A stretch of DNA of 64,000 bases, from contig CM060849.1 of the NCBI GenBank assembly GCA_030737835.1, positions 31,398,379 through 31,462,378 of the forward strand, read 5' to 3'. Origin of the DNA: Acorus gramineus. Taxonomy: Eukaryota > Streptophyta > Magnoliopsida > Acorales > Acoraceae. The notes beneath the pieces were generated by a model. It searched no databases. It was not told the DNA's origin and saw only the letters and a program-made list of their open reading frames with translations. Positions 13,201 through 25,252 of the stretch are shown here, in pieces; the first letter of the stretch is position 1, and every line of letters starts with the position of its first letter. Position numbers and translations under genes: made by a program.

Positions 13201-15012
13201 AACTGATCCGAAATTGTTTTACTTGTTGCAAAACAGAAATAAATTTTGTTCAATGATATTCAGGGTTCCCATGATTTGCATGCATACCTTGCAGAGAGAG
13301 TGTCAATATATGTCTCTCTTTCAACAGGAGACCACTTGGGGAATTGATCCAAAACCCAAGAAAGGGCAAACCAGATCTCACAAATGATGGAGGTGAGCCA
13401 TAAACCATATGCACTATCAACAGGATTGGTTATTCTATAATGAAAGAATAGACCAAGAATTATCAGCCTCATCACAATGACAATCCTGTAAGGAGTGATC
13501 TTGTTAGAAGGAATTGGAACAGTTCTCGAAAGCGGTTCTGTAGCTTCTGGGGATCTGTGTAAAACAAATTTAATGTCATGAAAGTGCTAGAACAACCATC
13601 AGAAGATTTGAAAGATCTTTTTATCAGAAAAGTTTGTAAACTAGCAAGAAATGGTGAATTATCTGTCAATAATGTGCAATAATGAATCATTTTAGCATTG
13701 CATGAATTCATAGGAGCAATTAGCTGGGATCATGTCAAATTCACATTTGAATTACCCTGCTTTTACATGTCATTTTGGAATATCACTCGAGTGCTATTTA
13801 GATCCAAATCACATCCTTACTCTTTCTCTTCCATCTGCTGTTCCAATGGGATATTTGATTCTTTCGGGACCTTCTTAGCAGAACTCTTTGTTTTCTTGTT
13901 CTTTTTCTCTTTCCAACTCTCCACCCTATTCTTCCATATCTGATTCCCGGATTCACCATTCACTTCTTCAAAACATCAAATAATCGAAGTCAGACAATAC
14001 GTCAATTCTTTCCAAAACATCAATAAAAACAATATGGAAAATGTTCGGAACAAAAATTTAATCCAAAAAAAGAAATATGGACAAAGATCCTTGCCACTTT
14101 CTATTGTAGAAATGCTGCTGAAATTTCTAGCATGACCACCATTATCCTGCATATTTTTTTTAGCAACATTACAAAATCAATCAACTTCCAGTCTTATGGA
14201 ATACAACCAACGCATACACAGTAAAGATGTTGATCCATAAAACATGTGGTATTTTAGTAAATACCTGGTCATTGTCGAGATATGTTTCCATTGTCAATTC
14301 TCTGTCTGGCTCCTTTTCAGAATCAGCCATAGTTTTTTCTGATTAACATCACACCCCATCATCAAATCAACAATGATTACATTTTTAATTGTGAATCAAA
14401 GATTCAACATAGGCTATTTAACATCATAACCGGACAAATAGAACTGATAAGAGACACATCATCAAGGAGTCCTGGATTTGAGTTTTACTCATGTTATAAA
14501 ACAAAAACACTTGTCTAGTAAAACTTTTATGAACACGCGAAGCAACAAAGTTTAGGCAACTCATATTGTAAATCACAAGCCAACCATGTTCACTTTTCAT
14601 ATACAAACTTTTTACGGTGGCCTTAAGATTAACTATTTTTCCCAATCAAAATCAACAAGAAATTAAGAAATCCAAAACAATGTAAAAAAAAAAAAAAAAA
14701 ATTTAAAAGCTTTAGACAACAAATCATCTCAAAAACCCAAAAATCTTGGTGGCATTAAGAACAAAACAAAATCAAAATAAAACTTTGATAGAACTTCAAC
14801 CCATCAAGAACTACAATTGAAACCATACCATGGTGATCATACGGAGTTTCGCACCGCGGGCAGCTGCTCCTTCCTCCATTAATTGTGTAATCCAGGCAGG
14901 ATTGGCACAATGGGTAGTTGCAGCCATGGCAGGCGACGAACACCTCACCGGACGGAGACGAGCCGACGGACTCACCGCACAATTGGCAGAGGGGGGTGCC
15001 AGATTCCATCAT
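7291..15012 (-). CDS. CESA8: Cellulose synthase catalytic subunit, CESA8 (rice CESA4) class; 13 exons, 976 aa
   Basis: This plasma-membrane glycosyltransferase polymerises UDP-glucose into beta-1,4-glucan within secondary-wall rosettes. Exons: 15012-14829, 14338-14265, 14146-14098, 13962-13821, 13554-13288, 11665-11320, 11173-11036, 10292-10167, 10061-9849, 9762-9516, 9438-9236, 8842-8489 and 7878-7291. All phases close and no stop interrupts. The N-terminal RING-type zinc finger has Cys 9, 12, 28, 31, 36, 39, 51 and 54. Catalytic motifs are DDG (292-294), DCD (459-461), TED (672-674) and QVLRW (712-716). A CCCCC run followed by RPKKPSKDK marks the class-specific region, and the protein ends NSIDC. 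The MMESG start, short N-terminus and length fit the CESA8 class (about 985 aa). In exon 12 the usual MHCRGWRS reads MQCRGWRS. The exon 4 acceptor could instead be at 13965, which would insert one codon. CESA4 and CESA7 partners are not in the window. Class assignment is from recalled family features, not an alignment. Confidence 0.95.
10750..10935 (+). mobile_element. Decayed SINE-like copy in CESA8 intron 7
   Basis: GCAATGGTAAAATTCTC resembles a pol III A box. It is followed by a weak B-box-like TTTCAAGTTCT and by GAGAGGCCACTTTGTGCAAA, a phrase typical of Au-type plant SINEs. A similar phrase, CAGCTACTTTGTGCAAA, occurs in the copy at 23.96 kb. It lies between exons 7 and 8 and leaves the splice sites untouched. 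Confidence 0.45.
11919..12149. mobile_element. MITE with GGGTGCGTTTGGTT inverted ends, in CESA8 intron 5
   Basis: The left end reads GGGTGCGTTTGGTTGTGCGA. The right end, read on the minus strand, begins GGGTGCGTTTGGTTACGCAA. The element is about 231 bp and has internal complementary arms (GCAGCTTCCTGC against GGAAGCT words). No unambiguous target duplication could be fixed. It has no coding capacity. Confidence 0.7.
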
Positions 15013-15430
15013 TGCAACAAAAGAAAAGAAGCCTTAGTTTGGGGGTCTCAAGTGAATTGATGGGGCATTATATTGGGTGACTCTTCAGAGAGTGGTGGGG
15101 GGGGTGTTATTTTTTCCAGAGTTGGGAGGTTGGCATCAGAATGGGAAAGAAAGAGAATTGGTTGGAGGAAGGATAGATGAGAAGCAAAGTCTTTTTTTTT
15201 TTTTCATGTGTTTTTTTTTTTTTTGGGTTTTGGAAACTTGAAAGAGTTGGAGATGGCGGGTTTTTGAAGGGATTTCGGTTTGGTTGGGAAAGGACGACAG
15301 CTTAACTAACTGATTTTTTTTTATTCTCTTCTCCTTTTTGGCGGGAAGTGATGAGTTAACTAAGAATTAAAAAAGGAAAACGTTTCCAAGCCCATTTTCA
15401 ATTCCAAACACAGTACGTTCATATTTTTAT
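15013..15430 (-). promoter_or_regulatory. CESA8 5' flank with candidate promoter sites
   Basis: Upstream of the CESA8 start there is an ATATAAT word at 15067-15073, which could act as a TATA box only if the leader is very short. At 15278-15284 the minus strand reads ACCAAAC, which fits the SMRE consensus ACC(A/T)A(A/C)(T/C) bound by secondary-wall MYB46/MYB83 regulators. A single match to a seven-base degenerate motif is weak evidence. Poly-T runs lie at 15192-15224. No transcription start can be set from sequence alone. Confidence 0.3.
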
Positions 15431-15437
15431 CTTTTTA

Positions 15438-15735
15438 GGACTGGTTTAACAAGAGGGAAATGTTTTAAAAATAAATTGTTCTAATTTTGTGGGAGTCTAT
15501 TAATTTTGTCCTTATTCATATTTATCAAAATTGAGATTTAAAATGAGGATAAATTTTATTTCAGTTTTTAGGTAGAACAAAAAAATTCGCATTTTCATTT
15601 TAAAATCAAGACAACTGCTTACACTTTATCCTGATTTTTTTTTATATCAAATGAGATAAATTGTTCTTCCCCTCATTATCCTCATAATTACCCTTTTTCC
15701 CATTGCTTATCCCATGCCAAACCAACCCATATACC
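15438..15735. mobile_element. Possible MITE between CESA8 promoter and WDR53 3' end
   Basis: The left edge reads GACTGGTTTAACAAGAGG. The right edge, on the minus strand, reads GGGTTGGTTTGGCATGGGAT, giving partly matching inverted ends around an AT-rich core. A similar layout occurs at 26534-27214. No target duplication was identified. Confidence 0.35.
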
Positions 15736-16505
15736 TCATTATACTGGAGTTAATGGTTGTCCCAAATTGATTATTATACCTATAATTTTTTTGAAAAATG
15801 TTACATTCAACAGCCCCGTTATCAGCCCAAATGTAGTGCATCCCCTTTTTCTTTTCTTTTTTTTAAACAGCATAGTTATGTATAAAATTTTTTCTAAAAT
15901 ATATATATATCGTTACAATTAGTGCAAGAGGCTAATGAGATATATGTGGCCAAATATAACAGTGCTAAAACGTTTTTAGACGAATTAAGGTGAACCTCTC
16001 CCCTTTTAGGCTGTAGAGTGTAAACTATCCGGAAAGAATCCTCATTGGACCCATATCTGAATTAGGGAATATTTATAATATATATTACCCGGAAAATATC
16101 TCCATTACATGAATATCTGGGAATTTGACTGGATTTAAAATTCAATGAGGCCAATGACTGGTGGATTTTTCCAATTTCCTAGTTATAATAGGGCAGGATA
16201 AAAAAATCCTGCCAAGATTAACAAGCAACACCTGAATTCAACCTTAGTTATTTAATTGAATGAGCACCATTTTAAACCTGGTTGACTTGACAAAAGAAAA
16301 GATATAACATTAATGGGGGGCCACAATAACCGAGTCGATACATTTCTGTCATATAATTACACATTTTCATTCTCCACAGAAACAACTGATTTGAGCAGCT
16401 TTAGCCTCCAATGACTGTCTTTTGTGAATGATTGAATGCTACAGTTTTGTCTTGAGTCCTCCCATTTCGATCCACAAGGGACCTGTGTTCTCAGAATTTT
16501 CTTTT

Positions 16506-19500
16506 CTATCCCACCGTGTAAATCTTCATTACTTTGGATGTATCACACACAACAAGGTTTTCTGAATCCATTGGTGTCGTGCATATCCAATTGACCTGCA
16601 AAGTAATAAAAACACAATCAATAGACACGATCATTACAAAATGGCCATATCAAGCTTTTCAGGTGCAAGAGTAATGTATAAGAATAACAAACAGATACAT
16701 TAAATTGCAGGGGGATGATTTGGGCTCAACACTGACATATTTAAGTTTCGCTAGAATTCAATTTCTGAGAATTTGACCTCCGTGTAGCCAACAGAAGACT
16801 GCCCGCAATTCAATTTTGTAATGTATGTAAACAAAAGTAACTCGATAATGGCTGAAAAACATGTCATCCATGTGGCCCAAACTACATGAGGAGAGGGTAG
16901 ACCAAATTGCAGGGGGCTGATTTGGGCTCAACACTGACATATTTAAGTTTCGTTAGAATTCAATTTCTGAGAATTTGACCTCTGTTTAGCCAACAGAATA
17001 CTGCCCCTGAGGTGACTTTATATTAATGTCATCTAGGTGTATTAAGGAACTTTCTTTAATCTGAAGTCCAAGTGCCCAGGCCCCTCAGACAGGGTCCAGT
17101 GCCAGTCTAAAAGACACCAAAGAGGTCCCCAACCTTCGAACCTGTGTGCATATATTGAGCAAAATGAGAGCGCAAATGGACCACCATACATGTGTTCACA
17201 TTTCTAGATATGTGGTGGCTAGTTATTTTATTTACTTCCACTTTCAACACATTTCATACAGTGCATAATTCAATACTATCTCAATTTTGCAATCTAAATT
17301 ACTAAGAACACCAACCAGAAAAGAAATTCCTAAGGATCTGTGTGCCTGTGTGTTGAGCAAAACAGGCGGAGGAAGGATCTACCACCGTACATAAGAGCCT
17401 AGATCTGTGATGACCTGTTATGTATTTCCTTCATTTTTATAAGCATATAATTTGACACAATCTCAGTATCATCAGTCCAAAACAAAACTTGCAAAATATT
17501 TTAATAATCTGTGAGATCTTCATAATTTTAACTAGAAAATTTATTTTTATATGTTTAAGTTAATACCATGGTTTGTGTTGTATTTTTCATAGTTTATTTC
17601 AGAGGCTCTAAAATATGGAGGGGTCCATGCCTAGGTCCCATCTATAACACCAACCACCTACAATATCACAAAGAGAAAATTGGAGAATTGAAAGTAGAAA
17701 ACAAGCAAGTCCATGTTCTGACAATAATACATCAAATCAAACCCAATTATTCGAGCAAACATATATGACCTTATGAAAGAAATAAAAAATGATCTAGAAC
17801 TCACCTTCTTTGTCGTATTTATGCTCATCAATAAAGGATCAGAACTGCAGTCATCTTGTCCAGCATCAAAATGTTGTGACCAATCCCATAACTTCACAAG
17901 TGCATCATTTGCGCCTGAGACAACAAATTTTCCTCTTTCCCCAAACATTGAAAACGTCCTGAGTGATATGGAAAAATTTAAGATTCTAGAAAGAAAAAAA
18001 TTGATTTTCATTTTAAATCACATAAAATTCGAGTGACTCACACACAAGATACAGCAGCAGTATGCCCTCCAGAAGCATAATCCAATCTCAACCTTTTCCC
18101 CTGGCATTCATCCAGATTCTCTTTAGCTTTATCAATAGATCTCGAGTTAAATCCTTTCCTGGCCTTTGAACTGGTGTTAGCCAACTCAGACTCGATATCA
18201 ATCACTTCAACAATACCATCACCCCTTGCTATAGCACAGATCTTGTTCAATCCAATTGACATATCTTCTTCAGGTACTGCTATTGAATGGACGAAAGCAG
18301 GATTGAAACACTGATTCGAACTATTTCCAGTCTCAGTCATCCCTGCAGAGAATTGCAAAGATCTTATCTGCTTGTAGTTTATAAACATATTTGTGCATGA
18401 CAACAGTACAAATGAAAAGTGCATAGGAACACCCACCCTCCCTAAAAACAGGAAACTCAGAGGTTGTTCACATGTTTAGACATCCATACACTTATTCACA
18501 TCTTTTTTTTTTAATGTTATCCCAGATAATAATGACATGACAACACTCACCTTGGTTCAACATGAAACTACATGCTTCCAAAGTTCAGCTATTTCCATTG
18601 TGAACTACTGTGATACATGTCTCAATTAAAAGATAAGTCATGAGTGGCATACCTACCAAAATCAATAACCTTGTATGGTCGTCCTTTGGAGAAGTCCCAC
18701 ATGGCAAGTTTTGAGTCTAGGCCACCAGAAATGGCTGACAAAGAAAGATAATTTAATTATCTTCAACATGAACATTGAAAATAATCACTAGCATGTTATA
18801 TAACAATAACATTATTTAGTCCGAAATACCATGCAGTAGACTGCATCATAATTAGGGAGAGCAATATTGAAAAATCAAAATTCTAGATGAATAGCATGGC
18901 AGATTACAATACTAAACAACCAGTCCTTCCTGAAAAAAGGAAGAAAGTAACCTCTTAATAATTCCACTTCAACTCCTTCAAACAATACATGGTTTACAGA
19001 TATTATTTAACTAGACCAAATTTTGTATTAATTATATTTCTTATATACAGACCACATTTCTTACATATGTCACACAGATGGAGAAACAACAAAAGAGTGC
19101 TCTGTAAACTTCATTGCATAATTAGAATTACCTCCCCAGGTTCTCCATGAAAGGAATTGTACACTGCTGCAGATCTAGCGAGCTAAAGTTAAGACCCAAT
19201 TCGAGATCAAGACAGGTAATAGATTTGACCAGAAAAAAGGAGCATGTACAATATAAATATCCACTGGAGAAAAAGCAATCTTGGAAAACACTGGGCCTCT
19301 GACAGCTATAACAAATAAGATTGATGTGGAGGATAAATCAAAAAAGAGCTCAGAGATACAAACTTTTGCAATTAGATGAAAATGCTCATACCAACAAATT
19401 AGAAATAGGCGATGGGTCCAAGAGTTGACCGAGAAACAACCACCTTCGATTTTGTTATCATATAAAAAACACAAATACTAAAAAGGATACACTTGTATGA

Positions 19501-22500
19501 ACAGATCTTAGTGTCTTGTAGAGGCATTTCTGACGTGTGTCAATTATCTGTCAAAGTGGTACAAGTTCATACTCAAAATTTCAATAGCAGGAACCTCACC
19601 AACATCTTTTCAAGTATTCCCACAGTACTACAGAATTTTTTTTGATGAAAAATATAAATTGATTACAGAAATTGATCGTGGAATAAATATAAAACTATTA
19701 TGCGAATTCATAATAGAATTAGTGATGATATCATTCCATATTAGCCAGCAACCAAACTTGTGTTGTACAGTAACAATAAAGATCATCTGACATAAAAAGC
19801 ACATGGAAACTTCAGAGGAATCACCTTATTTTAGAAATAAAAACAGAAAACACCGAGCATACATGACTCCTGTCAGTCTTTTTAACAATTGAGCAAGAAC
19901 TCTGTTGCAAATAAGGGACTGAAAGTTGCAGTCTATTTGTCTGCACCAGTCTCTCCTAATCCAGACCCCCTATGCATAACATATGCATGATAAAAAAAAC
20001 TAAATACCAACTAGGATGCTTTCCTCAGGCATAACTGTTGCAACACCTCTCGCTGGCGAGGAGGTTGAGCTGCACCCGCACCATGCAGAGATCCCGGGTT
20101 CGATCCCAGTCAACATCCCCCTGTGGGGAGTATTTGCCAGTGGGCTGTAGTTATGGGCCTTAGGCCCTGTTATGTACCTGCCCTTTTCTAACCAAAAAAA
20201 GAAATCATGGCACAATGTTGCGACATTGTCAGGATGCCCCCATCATCCTTGGATCTTGTCAAATGCTTTCGAGATCAACAGAGCCTGTGTACAATCTTTC
20301 CGGGTCACTTACAAGTCCGCATAGCGGGCCAGAACCAGGAGCCGTCTATTTTCTTCCCTGGGTTCAACCAATGTGGTCAGCTCCCAGCTATCCAGCTTCA
20401 AAGGAGCTAATGGACCAAGACCTCGTTGTCATGTGTTCGGCCTGCTTCCGGTTGGTCCAAGTGAAAGTGACACATGGCATCATCCATTTGCCATGAAAAT
20501 TTTCACCCCTACAACAGAACTGATAAAAGATTTTATTATATCCTAAAAAAGGATTATTTTGTACAAAGAACAACTCCTAATCACCTATCAACAATGAAAT
20601 ACATCTCAAATCCCTAACAATGGTTTCCTGGCTACCAAATAGGTGGAGGCAATCGGTTCTTAACGAGTTTCATTTATGTAGACAACACAATAATACTAAT
20701 ATCCTAACGATGCTAAAAAAAGGAAAAATAAGAAAAGAACAATACAACTGTAGGACACTAGCTCTGATACCACTTTTAAGACAGGATGACAATTTTTTAA
20801 CACAAACTTAAAGCATAAACAACTATGAAATATGAATAAATAAAGGACCATATTGGGATTTCTACATGTTATTCATTACTGTGATGTTCACCATGCTGTA
20901 ATTATGGTAACAACATAAAATACAAACAAAGGAGGGCAAGGATAGGACATGAGTCATATTCCCAGTCCACATTATATCTTTTTCCTTGAACACTTCCTTA
21001 TATTCCTGATCAGCCAAAAATCAGGAAACTTTCCTTGAAAATGAAAACCCTTAGAAATCCAACCCGACGTAGAGAAGGCAGATATCCTGGAAAGGCATGG
21101 TATGCCACCACTAAACAAAACAAAAACATCAGCAACACAAATTCCCTTACTTCCTCTAAGTTCCTTTTTTTTTTGGGGTTATTTCTCCAAATAATCGTAA
21201 AATTTCCTTGAAAAAGACTCTTGGAAATCCCACCCGACCTGGAGAAGGCGGATATCCTGAAAAGGCAAGTGTGTCACCATTTATAGGTTAGAAGGGCACG
21301 ACCGCACGATCATGTGCCAAATCTGTAACTGTGGGCAGCATTTTGCTGCCTAGGTCAGCTAGAATCATAATATCACTTTCTTCTTTGATGCCATTATGAT
21401 CCCTCAGGGATGATGTGATGCGCTTAGGTGGCACAACTTTGAGCCACCTGAATGCCTGATATCAATAAGCTGATTTTGGATAGAAGATGTTCACCTTTAG
21501 AATGTGCTTAAAACACCTTCCATTCGAACAAGGTAATGTGAACTGAAAACTCATACAAAAAGTTATGACCTCTGAGTTAAGGTGGTTCTTCAATCTAGTC
21601 ATGTCAAGGCTCACATAGCATTTTTTATTTTGCTCCACCGCTTATTTTCTGAAAAACAGGGCCCTCATACAGAATGGCAGAGGTCCAAATGTCTAGAGAA
21701 ATTAGTTACATGTTCCTATTCTAACTTCATCTATTGTAATATTCACGCAGGTTCTCAATGATCAACAATATACTTATTCAACTATAAAAACACACATATC
21801 ACCAGCATCACAATATAAATCCATTTTCCCATTCATACCAGCCAATAATTATATGATACAGAAATATACAGATTGGCAATGTTTTCTTCACAAATCCATG
21901 TTCAAACTCGTATATGTAAACACTTGACTTGTAATAGACAAGTAATCCAATGGTGGAGGAAATCAAAGAATTAGTAAAACCTGTGGATACCATATACATA
22001 GATTTGCAGTCTATCATGATCCCCTCAAATGTGAATCTACAGTCTACACAACACCTAAAAAACTTGTGTGGAGTACAAAATCGACATGGAAACTAAATCC
22101 CTTACATGATAAATCATTTGTGATTTCATAACTAATAAATGGCTATATGAGAATGAAACAAAACCTGTCTGGGGAGTACAATATGTAGGATAATTTATAT
22201 ATAGGACAGTTTTTTTAATTTTTTCCTTTTGTAAAAGAGAATAGTTTTTGTCTTGTCCTACTCACCTAATCTCCATTCTTTCCATTTTAACAGGTGGAAA
22301 GATCTCCACCCCCAATCCCTGCATGTAACAATGAAATTTCGCCCTTTATAAAGAGTAAATTAGTTATTGTTGCCTAGGATGTAAGGTGCAACAAGCTCCT
22401 CTTTTTTGGACTTGCCATGGTGGTTGCGTAGACCTCAACTTTCTCCTATCCTCTTTTTTCTTTATAGATATTAAGAAATGTCAAGATTCCTATTCTAATA

Positions 22501-25120
22501 CTCATTGACGTATTATTTTGAGCCATTTAGAGGACTATACCAAGTTTGATTGGGAAAGAATTTTTCTAATTTTACTATCATCTAGACTAGAAAAATCATG
22601 TAATGATATCAAAGGTAGTTAGTTCAAACACCCCCCCCCCCAAAAAAAAAAAAAAAAAAGAAAAGAAAAAAAAAGCGAAACATTACTTGAAATGCTGTTT
22701 TATATACGAAGTGGTAACTAATCAATGATTAGGTTCAACTACCTTTACGTCACCACTATCATCTGCAGCAGCAAGAAAAGTCGATCTTGAGCTAAAAGAA
22801 ATCTGTAAAAAAATGTTAAATATAAGATGTTCAGAATTATACAGTTGCTCAAGAACTCAAAATACAACTTCTTTTCATCTCATTGTTATGTCATGAAACC
22901 ATAACTGATTGGCTGCCTAACAATAGTTAAACAGTAAATTATAACATATAGCTCAAATATTACAGGTCCTTGAGCTGTATGTTATTTGACCTACATCAAA
23001 AACAAAATAAAAAAGAGTCTTGAGGACATTTGTGCTAAATTTCACTAAGAAATAAAAGCAACGATATACCGAAGCTTCAGAACATTGTAAATGCAACGAA
23101 TGTAAGTTGGAGTGAAAAATATTTATTAAACCAACCAAATGCATGGATGCAAAACAAAATCCATAAGTGTAGTTTCCCAGAATGATGAATTTAGAGAATT
23201 CTCATCTTGGAAGAGCAAACACACAATCTTCAATCTGTAATGATATAAAAAATAAATAAAAAATACGAGAAGTAATAAACTCGCCTAAACATCTCAACAT
23301 ACAACTTCTTTTAGTCTCATCTCTGTGACATGAATGTGTAAATGATAAGTGGCCTAACAAAACACTAGATCATGCCACTTCATAGCTAAAACTTACATTT
23401 CATGCAAACACATAACTGAGTAATTCTTGTTAATGCAATAGATTGTGAGAATCCAAAACATAAATATATGACTTTATAATTTAGTTGTTTAAGGTCTACG
23501 ATGCACCCAACCAATCTTATATCAACAGTTTGTTAATTCATGAACTCTACAAATCCCTGTGTGTGATTTTCATTTAACCAAATTCGGAAGAATGCCAAGG
23601 ACAAACTAATTACTTCATACTGTGTTCAGGGGTCTAAGAAATAAAAACTGAAAGCAATTAGAGACTGAAATTCAGAACACCAAATAATTCTTTGACGGGT
23701 AAAATTTTGGAGAAAACATAATCACCTGACAAACAGTATTCCAGATACTAAGGGGCATGGTTCCTGCTTATGAAACAATTCAGAATAAGAGAACTCCTAA
23801 TTGTACATCCTATCTCTAAAGCTTCTGCTTTTCCATTCAAAATCTGGAATCCACATAAACATTTCACACTATTCAAAGCTAAGCCAGAGTAAACACTAAT
23901 CCTGGGAACAATTAGTGAGACATGTTTCAGGTAATTCCTCATTATTTTACCTCATATTTGTTCAGCATATGGTTCAAAGTGCTCCTTCTAACAGGACAAA
24001 ATCCTGGGTTCGAGTTCCTAGAGCAGCTACTTTGTGCAAAATAATGTCAAATGATAGGACATCCTCGTATACTCTCCTGTGCTCTAAGGTGGCCTTTTTT
24101 GTTGGATAAAAAAATTAGATTACAACTATTTGCACACTAAGCCACCACAATTGTCAGTCCAATACCTGATTTATTTCATCTTTGTTGTAATTGTATGTTT
24201 CCAATGGCTTCCACGATGAAGCCTGCAAGAGATGATAATCATACATTCAAAATTCCAATCAAAGAGTAACAAGACTTGATAAAAAAAAATGTAATAACCA
24301 CCATTTATTAAGGTGTAACAAATCAATTATCATAAGAAATACCTACAACAATTTATCCAGGAGAGATGAATGATATATTACAAAAAAACAAGAAAGATTT
24401 GATCTTTAGTCCCTCCTTCAGCATCTAAAAAATAAAATTTTGTACATCATTACTAGTCCAAATTGAGACCGAAAAACAAACAAAAACAAAAAATATTGTA
24501 TGATCTTTAGTCCCTTTTATGTTATTTTCCACCACCAAAACCATGATAAATCTAAAAAGATCAAACAAATCAAGTAGATCATTCCACAGTAATTACCATA
24601 TGCACGTCAAAACCCACAACTTCTGTTCCCAGTGCGGCATACACAACATCTTCATTTCCTGATACAACAAAACACTATTTCAAAACTTACACAAATTCAA
24701 AAAAAAAAAAAAAAAAAGAACAAAAACTGACCCATTATAAGAGATGGAACAATCAACAAAGACAATAAAAAAAAAATCACCTCCTTTATAACAAATCGAA
24801 GAAACAGGTCCCTTGCCCGCCTCCACAGAAAACAACAAGTCTCTGCACCTCAAGTCGAAGAAGCAAATTCGGCCGTCCTGTTTCGTTGGTTTACATGTTT
24901 TGGTCCAAATCAAAGGCTCTTCAAACACATTGAATGATTCTTTGAGAGACAGAGAGAGAGAGAGAGAGAGAGGTACCTCGGCAGATGAGACGACGACGCC
25001 GGGGCGAGCACGGGAAGCGATGCAGCACGTGAGCGCCGCCTCGTGCCCCTTCAGCCGCCTCGGCTTCGCTGGCGGAGGAGGAGGACGGGCGGCTGGGCGG
25101 TCCGGCTCTCCGTCGGCCAT
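16506..25120 (-). CDS. WDR53: WDR53-like WD40-repeat protein; 11 exons, 380 aa
   Basis: Exons: 25120-24977, 24877-24781, 24658-24597, 24222-24166, 22802-22743, 19547-19491, 19174-19132, 18734-18657, 18342-18042, 17958-17805 and 16595-16506. They sum to 1143 nt with every phase consistent. The start follows a stretch without another good in-frame Met and opens MADGEPDRPA. Seven WD-like blades can be read: GHEAALTCC..FFDLR, GPVSSICYK..GFDVHM, INQISFSSRS..IIDTR, ICSSVQFLSW..MWDFSKG, a less regular fifth (EVIDIE), GHTAAVSCV..KLWDW and VNWICTTP..KIYTV. DDSGDVK, HTSICSSVQF, NPAFVHSIAV and the terminal VNWICTTP..SKVMKIY block match the order in animal WDR53. Human WDR53 has been listed among candidate CUL4-DDB1 substrate receptors; the plant role is unknown to me. 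Introns carry SINE-like copies and a local duplication. No broken exon was seen. Confidence 0.88.
16708..17007. repeat. Two copies of a ~97-bp block in the last WDR53 intron
   Basis: The block beginning GCAGGGGGATGATTTGGGCT at 16708 recurs at 16910 with only a few substitutions, ending both times near CCAACAGAA(G/T)ACTGCCC. The copies start 202 bp apart in direct orientation and lie between exons 10 and 11 of the WDR53-like gene. No coding sense is visible. Confidence 0.8.
20037..20205 (+). mobile_element. tRNA-derived SINE in WDR53 intron 5
   Basis: A near A-box TGGCGAGGAGG at about 20054 is followed some 44 bp later by a perfect pol III B box, GGTTCGATCCC (20098-20108). A non-tRNA body and a terminal A-rich tail (CCAAAAAAAGAAA) follow. 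These features and the size fit a tRNA-derived SINE. No target duplication was found. Confidence 0.6.
23955..24112 (+). mobile_element. SINE-like copy in WDR53 intron 4
   Basis: TGGTTCAAAGTG (A-box-like) is followed by GGGTTCGAGTTCC (B-box-like) and CAGCTACTTTGTGCAAAATA, ending in TTGGATAAAAAAAT. The last phrase is shared with the copy in CESA8 intron 7, so both belong to one Au-like SINE group in this genome. Confidence 0.55.
24945..24972. repeat. GA/CT microsatellite at the WDR53 intron 1 donor
   Basis: A run of AG dinucleotides on the plus strand (CT on the coding strand) begins immediately after the splice donor GTACCT of exon 1. Length changes would alter the polypyrimidine content at the intron's 5' end. 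Confidence 0.9.
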
Positions 25121-25252
25121 CCACTGCTTATTCTTCACGGCCTTTGCAATCGGCCCTAGAAGGGTTAAGTCAGTGGTTTGCTCTGTTCGTGCTCTGCAGA
25201 TTTTTAGACTTTTATTCGTGTAAAATATGCTGCGCTTTATAAAAAGAAAAAA

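Noticed and set aside
14830..15080. Plus-strand frames over the first CESA8 exon
   Set aside because: Antisense to the zinc-finger exon, with no homology of their own.
20214..20500. Second SINE or gene fragment (CCGCATAGCGGG)
   Set aside because: The resemblance to Au-SINE 3' sequence is limited to about a dozen bases, and no box elements are at the right distance.
24813..25223. 136-codon plus-strand frame
   Set aside because: Antisense to WDR53 exons 1 and 2 and the CT microsatellite.
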